64,000 nucleotides of DNA from Coleophoma eucalyptorum (Eukaryota > Ascomycota > Leotiomycetes > Helotiales > Dermateaceae): positions 434,001 through 498,000 of the forward strand of contig JALRME010000010.1 in the NCBI GenBank assembly GCA_026120035.1, in the 5' to 3' direction. The notes beneath the pieces were generated by a model, which ran no database searches, was not told where the DNA came from, and worked only from the letters and a program-made list of their open reading frames with translations. A program made the position numbers and the translations under genes. This document shows, one piece after another, positions 1-11,283 of the stretch. Positions within the stretch are counted from its first letter, which is position 1. Each line of letters opens with the position of its first letter.

Positions 1-135
1 CTAACCAATCCTATTCCCATAATTTGTTGTGGTGAAAAAGTGATGTAGCCTGTAATCAGAGCCGCGCGGTATTTGCCGTAAATTATCATAGACGGTACTG
101 TAAAACCCGCCATGAAGAAAAAATATGCATGAAGC

Positions 136-2551
136 TCATAAATAAGTGTGCTGAGAGTAATGAGTATGCTGAGTAGGCGGTTGATAGTATTGTTGGTATG
201 GATGATTCGGAAGAGAGAAATCAGCAGTCCTTAGGAGTGGATTCATGACTCCTTGTGGCGGTCTTTGCGCTGGGGGTGCTGGTGGAGGAGGAGGGGGTAT
301 GCTGCTAGATTGAGGTGCTTGTGTGGTTGTTGGGAAAAACTGCGCAAGACTGTTCTGTTGTGCCATCAACTGTTGCTGGACTGCCTCCTCGTTTTGCCAA
401 CCCCACTTGGATTTTAATTCCTTGTTCAAAAAGCCAACCTTCCATCCTGTCTCCTTGCGAATCTTTTCAAAGATGTCGAGAACCTCCTCCTGCTCCCGTC
501 TAACATCCAGACATTCGGCGGCTATTGCTAACGAACGGAGAGCCACACTAGCAACGCCACGATCTTTGACATGAGCCACAATGCCGCAAATCTGATGTGC
601 ATGTGAAAGTTGCATATCATGCATCTCGTCTGTTTCTTTCGACATGAGGGGGTTTATTTGGGGCAGGAGACACATCGCAGTGTGGTAGAATAGCCGTCCA
701 ACAATGGTTGCACGTTTAATGAGCCTGGGATTGTTAGAATATAGCTTTTACTGCATAAGATCGTTACATACCAGACTTCGGGAAAAGCCGATTTGGAACT
801 CGTTTGTGTTGGATGTAGATATGCCATGGGGTGCATAGTACGGGGTATACATCTGTTCCAGCTATCACAAAGGTTCTTCAGCCGCTGCCACTCTGCGAAT
901 CTCGTCTGTAGTCGGATCTGCTCATCATGGGGCGATGCTTCCTGGAATCGTGGGATAGATGCTCTGAAGTTGGCGATCTTGCCAACAATATACAACATTC
1001 GATGGACCCAAACCTCTTCCCGACATGATTCGGTTTCGATTTGAAAATCCATATCCACGCCCCACTGATCCGGCTCCCAAGCCACCTGCCAGTTGAAGTG
1101 CAGACAACTTAGAAGCTCCATTCCGACATTCAACCAGAAACAAGCAGCTCCGATTCCTGTGCTCCGAGCATTCCAACCACATTCCTTAATCAGCGCTCGG
1201 GCTCCTGCAATGTGATTCATTCTCTGCATGGCTCTTTCTGACATGATCTCATAAACGTTTAAAACTACAGCCGTAGTGGCACAGATAATTGTGTCTCTGT
1301 CGGGATTCTGTAAGGACCGTAAGAGCTGAGTCGTCGCGGTGTCGTAATAGTACAGTGCCTTGTCTTCGTGGTACAGAGGATTGACAAGGGTCAAATGTCG
1401 AGCTCCACAAGCTAAGAAGGCATTGAGCAGCATAGGCTCCCCTAAAGCATGAAACGGTAGCAATCGGGAGAAGTGCTTCATCGAGTCCATACTGTCCATC
1501 CATAGTCCAACTTCCTCCACAAATACCTGCATGAATAATACTTCCTCGGGCGAATTGAGATACTCACGGGTCTCGGTAGGCGGTGTAAGAGTCTGTTCTG
1601 GATTGCTATATGATGTTGACGGCGGCGCGCTCATAAAAGTCGAGTCACTTCCAGCATGGGAATGATGTCTACTACCCCGTCTGGAGTGGACACCATCATG
1701 CTTGACTGAGAGAGTGCCGTCAGAGTACTGGCTGGTATTCTGGATAGGTGGCAAGGCGTTATTATTAGATGATATACTCGGGTCCACAATCATAGGCCGG
1801 ACTGAGAAATCCAGACTTTGGTCTCTTGGTGGGGTTATGGTCTGCTCAAGACGAGCATATCGGCCTAGACCACCCTTGTATTCGGATGCGATCTCACGAG
1901 ATTCGTCTTGAAATTGCACTGTCCATTATTAGCAAAGATCGCTAGAAATCGATATTTCCACATACCCGCCCAGTCAGCCGTAGGAGGGATCATCGGCGGC
2001 GATTGCACTTGCGTATCAATAAAGTTCAATCGCACTCCTCTCTTGCACGTCCGGCTCGACTTCCGACAATTTTGGCAGTTGGGTAGACCCTCATCGCACT
2101 TCAGATGCCGTTCTCGGCATGTCAAACAGCCAGTCCGGACCCGTTTTGGCTTGTTGGCAGCAGCGGTGGCTTCTGCTGCGGCAGCTGCTGCGTTGTTGCC
2201 ATCATTCGCTGGCATCTGAGGACTGAACTTGACCTTCGCGCTACCTTTCGCTGGTGGTTGCTTCCCCTGGCTGAGCTTCTGCTTTTTCACTGGTCGAGGG
2301 TTGATGTCCGCAGTCGTGTAGGTCGGTGAGTTGAAATGGTCCCCCGACAGTGTCAGCTCGGAGGCGGTTGAGGTCGAGGCAGAATACAATGGCGAGGGAT
2401 TGGACTGCAGAGTGTACTGTTGATAATCGGCACTCGTACTTGTGGCCAGGTCAAACGCAGGCGCAAGATACGCTTGGGTATCGAATGCCGCCACGATGGA
2501 GACTCTGCGAAGGGTCGCAGTGGAAGACAAGATGGGAAAGTGGTTGTGCAA
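136..2551 (-). CDS. Zn2Cys6 fungal-specific transcription factor (5' end unresolved)
   Basis: Probable DNA-binding nuclear regulator. Three exons can be read: 2551-1966, 1918-772 and 724-136. They are joined by two 47-base introns, both with GTATGT donors and CAG acceptors, and the second has a CTAAC branch site. The joined frame gives about 773 residues. A CX2CX6CX6CX2CX6C zinc cluster lies near residues 142-169, preceded by an Ala/Lys-rich basic stretch. The middle region resembles the fungal-specific transcription factor domain (Fungal_trans_2 type), and the splice into exon 3 creates a natural [17 protein letters not shown] segment. The C-terminus is rich in Pro, Gln and Tyr. The 5' end is uncertain: the open frame begins with a TTG, and the first in-frame ATG is at 2215, just before the zinc cluster. 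An upstream exon is therefore likely. The target genes are unknown. Confidence 0.85.
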
Positions 2552-4491
2552 GTGACATCTGCATGCGCAAGGGACGCTTCGAGGTTATGTCTGAAAACTG
2601 GGGATGGGCTGGAGACAAATGGCGACGCAATTGGCAAGAGGGAGGAATACTTTTGGGGTAAGGGTAAGAGGACCCGGAGTGAGCTGGATCCGGAGGCTAC
2701 CCTTATATGGGACTGATGACCGGCGAGGCTTTAAAGTGCGAGGTAGGTGGATGAAACCTTGCAAGTTCCTTGGCTGGAGGGAAGAATGCAAGTAAAAAGA
2801 AATTGATATAGAGCAGAGGTTGTGGTGGTTTGACTCTCGAAGAGGGTGATGGTGTCCCGTCGTGGTCGGGTTGTTGGAGCAGCTGTCTACAGATGTGTTC
2901 TATGAAGAAGGGGAGCCAGCCGACAGACGGGGGCGGGCGATCAGAGGGACGGACGGGCTTTTAGTTGCTAGCTTGACGAGCAACTGAGTTGGGGGAGCCC
3001 GGCCCTCGGTTTGAGCTGCCTGTATGCGGTACGACAGGACTTGCTTCAGTCAACGACGGCGGCTTTTGCTACACGGAGACGCGCCCAGGCCTTGCTGATC
3101 TGCTCTGGACACCGCGGCTGCGTACAAAGTGAAAGGCTAAAAGCGATAGCAAGATAGCCAGAGGGCAAGAAGGTTAGAGAGGTAGCAGGGAAGAAAGGTA
3201 GAAAGGTAGAAAGTAAATCGGGAAGAAAGCCAGAACGAAAAGCCAGGAACAAAACAAAGGCTATTCTGCATTCACGTCTGCCCCCAAATTTAGTTGCTTT
3301 GCACAACAGATCTGTGCCGATGATGCACCCACCAGCAGCCCGACATGGATGCAGAGCAGAGATCTGGGATTTCCATTGGTATGGGCGCCGAGGAATCTGC
3401 AGTAACGCTGCCCCAGAAGGCCGCAAACTTTGCACGTCTTACGCATGTCCCGTGTCCCGATGGGGTTTCCAGCCCCTCCACAACCATACAAGTGAGCATT
3501 GGATCTCAAGCCACACCAAGATGGGATCACAGACTTTCCGTAGCGCACACCTTCCTCGGCATTCAGTGGCGGGTCAATATGACATGTACGAGGGACGGTG
3601 CTTAAGGGTTGGGGTGCCACCCAGTCGGAACTTCGGTGGGACAAGAAGCACATCACGACATGGACGGGGACGGCAGGTACACTACTAGTCAACGACTGCG
3701 AGATGCAGTATCAAATAATCGCTGCACTGTGATGTGATGTCCTGTACGGGTAAGGTAGTCTATCGTTTCCCTTCATCCATTCAGTATCGCTCCAGGGCCA
3801 GGCATCGCGTGTCCGAACACGAAGCTCCGGTCAGCCGCTTCGCGCCTCACAAGAGTCTCAGTCGAGGTAAGGGATGAGGGATCGTATCAAGATGCCTCGC
3901 TTCTCTCATGTCGCATTGTGGTCCTACGGCAATGGGATGCGACTGTTCAGTGCTCCATCCACCACTAACCGGTAGCGGATTCGGTAGGAGGAAGGGTGTG
4001 GTCAAACCGGCATCCATTCGCGACTGTCTGAGTCTGAGCATTCTTATGCCACCAACTGTCCTGTGTGAAGAAAGACGGGGACCCTGATTTGCGCTCATAA
4101 GACGACGACGGTACGGTGCAACTGGTTCACAGGTCTAGGACGCATTGGCATGCGATCCTCATGTACCCGCTTTATGACAGCGGCATCGGTATTGGTATTG
4201 GTATTAGTATTGGTAATATTGGTATTGGATAAGATTGTTCACGGGTACCGTGCTATCCCACCCAGAGATGGTTGGTACCCTCCAATGCAGAATGAAATCG
4301 CTGGGTAATATTAGGTTGCAGGGTGGGAATATCGGGTCTGCTTAGTCGAAACTTATGTCATGCCTCTTCTCTTCTCGCCTCTTCTCGCCGTCGTTAAAAT
4401 GCTTGCCTTGCGGCCTGCAAACAGTTAATCCAGACAGCCGATGGCGACCTCGATGCATGTTTCACCACGTTCTTAACAAAGCCACCAACGG
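2552..4491. other. Gene-free divergent region between the zinc-cluster factor and ASA1
   Basis: About 1.9 kb, probably holding the long 5' leader and promoter of the zinc-cluster gene (perhaps a first coding exon) and the ASA1 promoter. Open frames on both strands around 3260-3690 mirror each other and show no family features. A purine-rich imperfect repeat (GAAAGGTAGAAAGGTA) lies near 3190-3215, and a TATTGG microsatellite at 4186-4229. Confidence 0.5.
4186..4229. repeat. Imperfect TATTGG microsatellite
   Basis: Six-base units GGTATT/GGTATTA repeat about seven times with small interruptions. It lies some 260 bases upstream of the ASA1 start codon. Confidence 0.8.
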
Positions 4492-5796
4492 ATGGCTCTC
4501 CCACCGGCTCAACCTTCTTATATCCTCCGTGGTCACGCCTCCCAAATCCACTCCGCATGCTTCATCCGCTCCAACAAGCGTCTCGTAAGCGGGGATGCTG
4601 ACGGCTGGATTGTGATCTGGAGTCTGGACATCAAGCGACCGCTTGCAGTATGGCGAGCTCATGAAGGAGCTATTCTCGGTATAGACGCCTGGGGAGATAA
4701 CCAGCTTATCACGTGCGCCATGTTTCCGTCCCTATGTTTGGTCAGAGCTAATGTAGCTGTAGGCATGGCAAGGACAATAAACTCGTGGTGTGGAGGTTGT
4801 CAAGCGAGGACGAGTCCTCCATGAGTACGGTCTTACCCGTAGCCACCCCGCCCGAACCAAGAAGACAGCCATGGGTGCTCCACATCTTGAACGTCAATAC
4901 CATGAATTTCTGCTCTTTCGCATGCAGTCCTGCCTATCCAGCGTCAGCAGCGACATCAGATGCTTCAGACGAACTACTGGTTGCCGTGCCCAATACCCTC
5001 AGTTCTGAAACGGTAAGCCTCCAAAGTCTCACTCTGAACGTTGATAGTAACAAGTTGATAGGTCGATATTTTCCACCTGCCAACGGGCAAGAGGATCCAT
5101 ACAGTACCTAGCGCTCCGGGACTGAAAGGGGGTATGGTGATGGCAGTTTCTATCTTCTACCATCCCCAGACTTCAAACCTAACAGTTATAGCCGGGTACG
5201 AAAGCGGCCACACAACCATTTCACAACTCACCACAAGAGCTAAGCACTGGAACTCTCAGGGAGTCACCTCTACAGCATGCGGTAGCGCTACAGAGCACAA
5301 GTCCTGGCGGACCATTTACCTCTCACAACCACACACCCAACCACTGCTCTCCCTAAGCACATCTCCTGACTTTACCTACTATCTTACCAGCTCAGCCGAT
5401 TCCGTAATAGCCAAACACTTAATCCCCTCCACCATCCCAGCACAATCGGCACTCACCTCCTCTCAACCATACAAAACTAACCAGACCAAACATTCTGGCC
5501 AGCAGAGTCTCCGCATTCGTAATGATGGCAAGATCTTTGCTACAGCGGGTTGGGATGCCAGGGTGAGGGTTTATGGCTGTAAGAGTCTGACAGAAGTCGC
5601 GGTCTTAAAGTGGCATCAGGAGGGGTGTTTTGCTGTTGCTTTTGCGGACGTGGATGTAGATGGGGGCGAGGACGAGGCAGGTGCGGCTGGAAAGCTGGTT
5701 TCGGTAAAAGAACAGAGGGTCAGGAGGGCTGAGAAGGCACACTGGATTGCGGTAGGAAGTAAAGATGGGAAGATCAGTTTGTGGGAGATTTGCTGA
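4492..5796 (+). CDS. ASA1: ASTRA-associated protein 1 (WD40 repeat)
   Basis: WD40 propeller protein of the ASTRA complex, which works with Tra1 and the Tel2-Tti1-Tti2 chaperone module in PIKK stability and chromatin regulation (family knowledge). Exons are 4492-4712, 4763-5012 and 5062-5796, giving 401 residues. Intron 1 (50 bases, donor GTGCGC) restores the conserved [14 protein letters not shown] reading. Intron 2 is 49 bases with donor GTAAGC. The N-terminus [17 protein letters not shown] followed by [13 protein letters not shown] is the typical first Asa1 WD repeat, and the C-terminus ends with the blade [13 protein letters not shown]. The segment between the later blades carries an Asp/Glu/Gly-rich insertion near residues 345-375. 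The gene ends 89 bases from the convergent DBP7 gene. Confidence 0.88.
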
Positions 5797-5885
5797 TGTG
5801 AAATTATGAATGGAAGTTATGGTTCACAAGAAATAATACATACAGTCGAAATCAATAACACAATTTCTGATTTCTTCCAGCTCTA

Positions 5886-8585
5886 TCAACCAATATTAAA
5901 CTCGCTGGCCGCGGCCATATGTTCCTTAATCTTCCTCTTCATCCTCTTCGCAGCCTCATCCACATCCACCACCGGTGCATCCAGATCCAATTTCTTCTGC
6001 TTCCTGGCCCTCTCACCCTCCGGTACCTTGTCCTCCTCCTTTTCAGTTTCGCCCCTCTTTGCCTTACGCGCTGCAACGCTGCGATCCGCCTTCGTCATGA
6101 CCTTCGGTCTCAATCCAGGCACCTTGATACTGCCCGGCTTGTCTCTCAACGCAAACGCCTTCGCAAGATGGCCCAAGTGCAGAGTTTGCATGTTGAAGAT
6201 ATGCCTTTCTGGCGCAACATGCGTCGCGTAAGCGCGAATGTGAGATTGGAAACCACGACGAGCCATTTCGAGATATTTCGGAGATTCGATTGTCCAGCGC
6301 TCGACGTCAAGTTGGAACTCTGTTGCCCGGTTTTCCCATTCATAACCAGTTCCACCAAAGCCTTTGCGGACCAGCTCTTCAGCTGTGTGGTGCGTGAGTG
6401 CCTTGCTGCCCTCACGATAGCCTGAGGCCAGGATGTTGACATATTCCTCTTCGTTGCCGGGAAGGAGGAAGATCAGCGCTCTACCATCACGCCCTGCTCG
6501 AGCGGTTCTTCCTACTCTATGCAAATGATCATCGGCACTGAAGGGAGGATCGTACTCGATAACATAGTCGACATTTGGCAGATCAAGTCCGCGGGATGCC
6601 ACGTCTGTACAGATTAAGACACCTGGTTCTGGGGATTCTGAGAAAGCTTTGAGGGTTGCAGTTCGGATATTCTGCGCCAAAGAGCCGTGAAGTCGATGGA
6701 GGATAACAGGATTTGTGTTGCTCGAGAACATTGTGCCATGAGCGATCGTCTCTTTCGTCAGTTCAGAGGTTGGAAGAGTAGGCTTTTGTGTCTCTTCTTC
6801 GCTTGCAACCTCCAAAGGACGACTGAAGAGAGAGAAATGAAAATCAACAGAATCTGCGCAGGAGATGAAGATGATAGCCTTCATGACTGAACCCCTTCTC
6901 GCAAAAGCTCGCTTCAGTATGGAAGTCAAGGTAACAAGGCGTAGCTTCGCTGGTACTATAGCGTAAGCTTGCTTGAGCTGTGCAGGTGCTGAGAAAGCTT
7001 TGTCGTCCCCATTGGTTCCATCTTTCTCTTCTTTTGCAGTCTCTTCTTCAGTTGGGTCGGCCATGATATGCACTGCATCCTTCAAACTGATCTCCCCTAG
7101 CCGTTGAACATTCATCTTCATCGTAGCTGAGCAAAGTACTGTGATCCTTCGGTTTGGTAAAGCATTGGCGAGCTGCTTATCGCCCACAGCTATGGATCTA
7201 CGACCAATCTTTTCCACGATCCCCTTGATTTCTTCCTCAAATCCAAGCTCCATCAAACGATCTCCCTCATCGAGAACTAACCATCTAACAGTACTAACAT
7301 TTAGTACTTCCGTGTTGTCCAGATGATCTGCCAGTCGACCAGGAGTAGCAATAAGAATATTTACGCCCTTTCGTAATCGGGCCTTCTCTGACTGCTTGCT
7401 TTCCCCTCCCATTACGGTAGTTCCCACGAGCCAAGGCGCACAACGTAGCAGTTTGTCCAAAACTGTGGCAATCTGTTTGCACAGTTCTCTCGTTGGAGCG
7501 AGGACTATAGCAAATAAACCTGAATTTCTATTGATTTGAGCGCCCTTGTCGATAACGTCGTCCTTTATACTCATCGCCATTATTCTTTGAACAATTGGCA
7601 ATAAATATGCCAGCGTCTTTCCAGATCCAGTCTGTGCTTGTATGAACGCATCACTGTCATCTCCAATCATTTCTGGAATAGCAGCTTTCTGAATGGCTGT
7701 CGGTGCTTTCATCTCTAACTTGGTAGACAAGTGGGCTGCCAATCGCCTTGATAATCCTAGATTTGTGAAAGTGGCCATCTCCTCAGTCAGTGGGGCATTG
7801 GAGGGTTTTGCAGGCTCAGCATCTTCCGCTGGCTCATCGAAGGTGGTTTTCGCAGAGGGATTGAAAGTAAAGAGTGATGAAATGACACCCTTGGTACCAT
7901 CTCGATTCAAAGCCACACCGCCAACTCCTGGTGCAGTCTTCACCACTGGACGTGGGACAAATTCATCGTCGTCCCCAAACGTAGTTTTCTTTCCTCCTCC
8001 TCCCCCGCCGCCCATATTTATACTACCCGGAGGAAGCTTTCCAGATATTATGGCGGGCCTTGAGGTATCATCTTCTCTTGTTCTTCCATTTGCATTATCT
8101 CTTCTTGGTGCGTTGCTAGGAGTAAAGGTCTCGGAGTCGTCTCCAAATTTCATCTTTTTCCCTAAACCTCCAGCTCCAATACTTCCTGGAGGAAGCTTTC
8201 CAGATATGACTGCCGGTCTAGATGGATCATCCTGTCCTCCTCGAGAATTTTCGGTCCGTGGCGGCCTCTCAGCAGCGGCTTCTGAGCGTCTGGGTCCGAT
8301 AGCAGTCCGGTTCGCATTTTCTGATGATCTGAACGGGGCATCCGTCCTCTGTCTTTTTGGTGCTCTCGAGTTCCCGATATACTCTTCAGCTCCATCAGCA
8401 TTACCACCATTGAATATCTCTCTCGTAGACTTGGTGGGTTTCGTGCCTCCGGCCTTCTCTGTTCGATGTCGTGCAACTTTCTTTGCTGCTAACCGGTCCT
8501 TCCACCTTCCACCCTGAAATGTCTGTCTCGAAATCAAGGGAGCATCGCCCAAATCAAAGTTCATCAACATGCCGTCGTCCGCCAT
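5886..8585 (-). CDS. DBP7: ATP-dependent RNA helicase Dbp7 (DEAD-box, 60S biogenesis)
   Basis: Nucleolar RNA helicase needed for assembly of the large ribosomal subunit (known for yeast Dbp7). Intronless, 899 residues, starting at MADDGMLMNFDLG. Visible motifs: a Q-motif region (PTAIQ), motif I AQTGSGKT near 317-324, APTRELCKQ, a DEGD variant of DEAD box motif II, SAT, DVASRGLDLPNVDYV, and HRVGRTARAGRDG. The lysine-rich C-terminal tail with KQKKLDLDAPVVDVDEA is typical of Dbp7. The N-terminal 270 residues are low-complexity and contain a duplicated SRPAxISGKLPPGSI module (residues about 122-152 and 175-208). It shares a 318-base divergent promoter region with the pantothenate synthase gene. 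Confidence 0.92.
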   Translation of the reverse strand: MADDGMLMNFDLGDAPLISRQTFQGGRWKDRLAAKKVARHRTEKAGGTKPTKSTREIFNGGNADGAEEYIGNSRAPKRQRTDAPFRSSENANRTAIGPRRSEAAAERPPRTENSRGGQDDPSRPAVISGKLPPGSIGAGGLGKKMKFGDDSETFTPSNAPRRDNANGRTREDDTSRPAIISGKLPPGSINMGGGGGGGKKTTFGDDDEFVPRPVVKTAPGVGGVALNRDGTKGVISSLFTFNPSAKTTFDEPAEDAEPAKPSNAPLTEEMATFTNLGLSRRLAAHLSTKLEMKAPTAIQKAAIPEMIGDDSDAFIQAQTGSGKTLAYLLPIVQRIMAMSIKDDVIDKGAQINRNSGLFAIVLAPTRELCKQIATVLDKLLRCAPWLVGTTVMGGESKQSEKARLRKGVNILIATPGRLADHLDNTEVLNVSTVRWLVLDEGDRLMELGFEEEIKGIVEKIGRRSIAVGDKQLANALPNRRITVLCSATMKMNVQRLGEISLKDAVHIMADPTEEETAKEEKDGTNGDDKAFSAPAQLKQAYAIVPAKLRLVTLTSILKRAFARRGSVMKAIIFISCADSVDFHFSLFSRPLEVASEEETQKPTLPTSELTKETIAHGTMFSSNTNPVILHRLHGSLAQNIRTATLKAFSESPEPGVLICTDVASRGLDLPNVDYVIEYDPPFSADDHLHRVGRTARAGRDGRALIFLLPGNEEEYVNILASGYREGSKALTHHTAEELVRKGFGGTGYEWENRATEFQLDVERWTIESPKYLEMARRGFQSHIRAYATHVAPERHIFNMQTLHLGHLAKAFALRDKPGSIKVPGLRPKVMTKADRSVAARKAKRGETEKEEDKVPEGERARKQKKLDLDAPVVDVDEAAKRMKRKIKEHMAAASEFNIG

Positions 8586-8903
8586 ATTTGCTGTATTCGT
8601 GGTGCTGGCTTAGAGACGCTGATGTATCTCTCTGCAAAAAGTTTCGGTTTATCGCGAAAAGTTCCCTCCACCGATAAAAAGACCCCTGTCACAAATGCGG
8701 GAAGTCTAACCGTTATTGGTTAGAGTGTATGGAGCTCTGAATGGGGTGCTTTTTTCGAGATGGGCTTCAATCTACGCTGCACATGTCAGAACAGGATGCA
8801 ATCTCTGACTCTGCAATATGGGCCCTGAATGGGGAATTAGAGAATTCTGTCCTTCAAAATATCTACAACCTGTTTGCCAAGTGTTGCCAGCAAAATACTA
8901 ACC
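8586..8903. promoter_or_regulatory. Divergent promoter between DBP7 and pantothenate synthase
   Basis: 318 bases separate two opposite start codons, so this tract must carry both core promoters and 5' leaders. The sequence CTAACCGTTATTGGTTAG near 8707-8724 is an imperfect palindrome containing a reverse CCAAT box (ATTGG). No other site is convincing by eye. Confidence 0.55.
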
Positions 8904-10058
8904 ATGTTTTCTCAAGCTATCAAAGCCTCCCAGGCCTCATCTACTAAGATAGCTTTCGGCAACGCACGATCATTCTCATCGTCTTCGAATCTATTGCATA
9001 AACGTGCAACTGGCCCGGTCATTCCGAACACTTCCATCAAAGTCTTCCGAACCATCTCAGCTCTCCGTCAATGGCGCCGTCAGCAATTACTCGACCATCG
9101 TTCAGTAGGTCTCGTGCCTACCATGGGAGCTCTGCATAGTGGCCATGCCTCTCTTGTTCAACTCGCAGCATCTCAGACATCACTTGTCGTGGTCACTATT
9201 TACGTCAATCCCACCCAATTTGGCGTTACGGAAGACCTCGACTCCTATCCCAAGACTTGGGAAGCTGATTGTAAGATCCTACGAGATCTGGACAGAGACA
9301 TTGCAGAAGATGGAGCAAACATGGGCAGAATTGCTGCTGTTTTTGCACCGGAAACGAAAGAGATGTACCCCAGTGAAGGAAGCAAGGGACCCTCGCAAGA
9401 AATTGATGGCAAGGGCAGTTTTGTGACCATCACACCCGTGGGAGAGAAATTGGAAGGCAAGACTCGAGCTACATTCTTTCGAGGGGTGGCGACAGTTTGC
9501 ATGAAGCTTTTCAACATCGTGCAACCAGAGAAGGTCTTCTTTGGGCAGAAAGATGTTCAACAGACAGTGGTAATCAAAAAAATGGTCAAGGATTTCCACT
9601 TGAACACCGATGTGATAATCGGAGAAACTCAAAGGGAGTCGGATGGGCTAGCCTTAAGCTCGAGAAATGTGTACTTGGGCACCAGAAGACGAAAGGTTGC
9701 AACTGTGCTTAGCAAGGCGCTCAAGGTTGCAGAAACGGGATATCTTCGTGGAAAGAGGACGCGAGACGAGCTCCTAGGACCTGCAAATGAGTTGGCAAAG
9801 CTCATGCTCATCGAGCAATTCCAGATGAAGCCAGAGGAGAGGGTCAATTATGAGGTTGACTATATCTCCTTGGCTGATCCAGATACGATGGAGGAGCTGG
9901 ACATTGTAGATGAGACTCGGGGGGCTATTCTAAGCGGTGCTGTTAAGATGTTACCCATTGAAGCACCCCAAGATGGAGAAGATCTCGGTGCAGCGGGTGG
10001 ACCGGCAGTAAGACTTATAGATAACATCATCTTACCAGCCATCAAAGCTGCGAATTAA
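8904..10058 (+). CDS. PAN6: Pantoate--beta-alanine ligase (pantothenate synthase)
   Basis: Joins pantoate and beta-alanine with ATP to form pantothenate, the precursor of coenzyme A. Single exon of 384 residues from ATG 8904. An upstream in-frame TTG at 8874 is not used here. Family hallmarks: PTMGALHSGH, the ATP-binding HxGH segment; VTIYVNPTQF; GQKDVQQ; and DGLALSSRNVYL near the KMSKS-like site. It is longer than bacterial PanC (about 280 residues) because of an insertion around residues 125-175 and an N-terminal leader. That leader is rich in Ser, Ala, Lys and Arg and could be a mitochondrial targeting signal (inference). Confidence 0.93.
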   Translation: MFSQAIKASQASSTKIAFGNARSFSSSSNLLHKRATGPVIPNTSIKVFRTISALRQWRRQQLLDHRSVGLVPTMGALHSGHASLVQLAASQTSLVVVTIYVNPTQFGVTEDLDSYPKTWEADCKILRDLDRDIAEDGANMGRIAAVFAPETKEMYPSEGSKGPSQEIDGKGSFVTITPVGEKLEGKTRATFFRGVATVCMKLFNIVQPEKVFFGQKDVQQTVVIKKMVKDFHLNTDVIIGETQRESDGLALSSRNVYLGTRRRKVATVLSKALKVAETGYLRGKRTRDELLGPANELAKLMLIEQFQMKPEERVNYEVDYISLADPDTMEELDIVDETRGAILSGAVKMLPIEAPQDGEDLGAAGGPAVRLIDNIILPAIKAAN

Positions 10059-11283
10059 AAGCGGCATAGACTGAGGTTTCAAGTTTCATGAAGATAAGCA
10101 ATGGTAGCACCACTTTCACTCGACAGGTCTCTGAAACAGACACGCTGCCAAGTATGCACGGATGGGGATTAACCCGCATCCTCGTTCTCGTGAAGTTGAA
10201 GCAGACTCGAACATCTATGATATGCAAACCCTTTTCGTTGTTCACCTCAAGTAACCTCGTCACGCATCACTACTTCCATCAACCGGGAACACCTTGGCGT
10301 TACTGCCGCCTACTTGCCGTCTGCCCCGCCTCTGCTATGCATGACCACTATATGCCATGCCTCAGACCGGAGAACGAGAAGCATGCACCAATAGTGATCA
10401 GCAACGATACGGCAGCATGGCTTGAGGTGCACCCTAATACTGCTCTCTTGACGTCGTCTCCCAACCTTTCCCTCCCAACCACAAGGTCAACATTATTACC
10501 CTCGGTTGGCATTATTCTCCAGCTGACACGGGTGGTTAAGCTTAAACATTTCCCAACGTGTCGTTTCAAACAGCGACGTGCAATCCACTTTTTCAACCAG
10601 GTATCATTCTTCCATAGAGTCAAGTATCACAGTAAATCCGGCAACCCAACTCCTTCCAAGAGCCGGGCAAAATGTCGAAATTTGAAGGGATAGACTCGGC
10701 AATTAGAAAATGGACTAGGGTTAAAGTAGCTACTCTACTCTACTTAACCTACGCAAGGAAGTATGTAAGGTAGACAAGGAAAAAGCAAAAGCAACAGCGA
10801 TTCATTTGCTTCCTCTGCAGCGCCCACTCCATTCGCGTTGATCCTTCCTTGCCTGCAATGTGGTGACATAGTCCGCGCAGCCATAAGAAGCTCATCTGGC
10901 GCGGCACTCATTTCTTGCACCTCCCGTTCTATCCATCGCCTGCCATGTTGCGATACAGGTATGAGCTGAGTGTGCATGAGTTTGAATGAGGCAGTATACA
11001 GAGGGCATCGAGAGAAGCACTTTGTACATATCGCATGTACTTTCGCATCGACCTCGCTGTACTTCGTCTCACTTAATCTTCATCCGATCTTTCTGTCAGA
11101 GCATGTGCTTCAAGCTTGGCGAAGGGAAGAACCAAGCAGCGCAGGACACATAGTGAGACTCGACTCGACTTGACGCAACCACAGGCATACGCAGATTGGA
11201 GACCGAAAATGTCGAACATCAATGCGAGGAGGTACGAGCCAACCCACCATCTATATATCGACAGCAAACACCCCAACTCCACA
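10059..11283. other. Gene-free region downstream of pantothenate synthase
   Basis: About 1.2 kb. Open frames of 60-200 codons occur on both strands, for example 10088-10693 plus, but they have no domain, no compositional bias and no start context. I read this as 3' UTR and the upstream region of the small membrane protein. No gene is seen. Confidence 0.5.

Noticed and set aside
3261..3692. Mirrored open frames on both strands (about 130-143 codons)
   Set aside because: GC-rich tract leaves several frames open; none shows family features.
7693..8517. 274-codon open frame on the plus strand
   Set aside because: Antisense shadow of the DBP7 N-terminus; Pro/Ser-rich only because of the opposite strand.
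10088..10693. 201-codon plus-strand frame
   Set aside because: No domain, no compositional signal, and overlapping frames on the other strand; probably 3' UTR and intergenic sequence.
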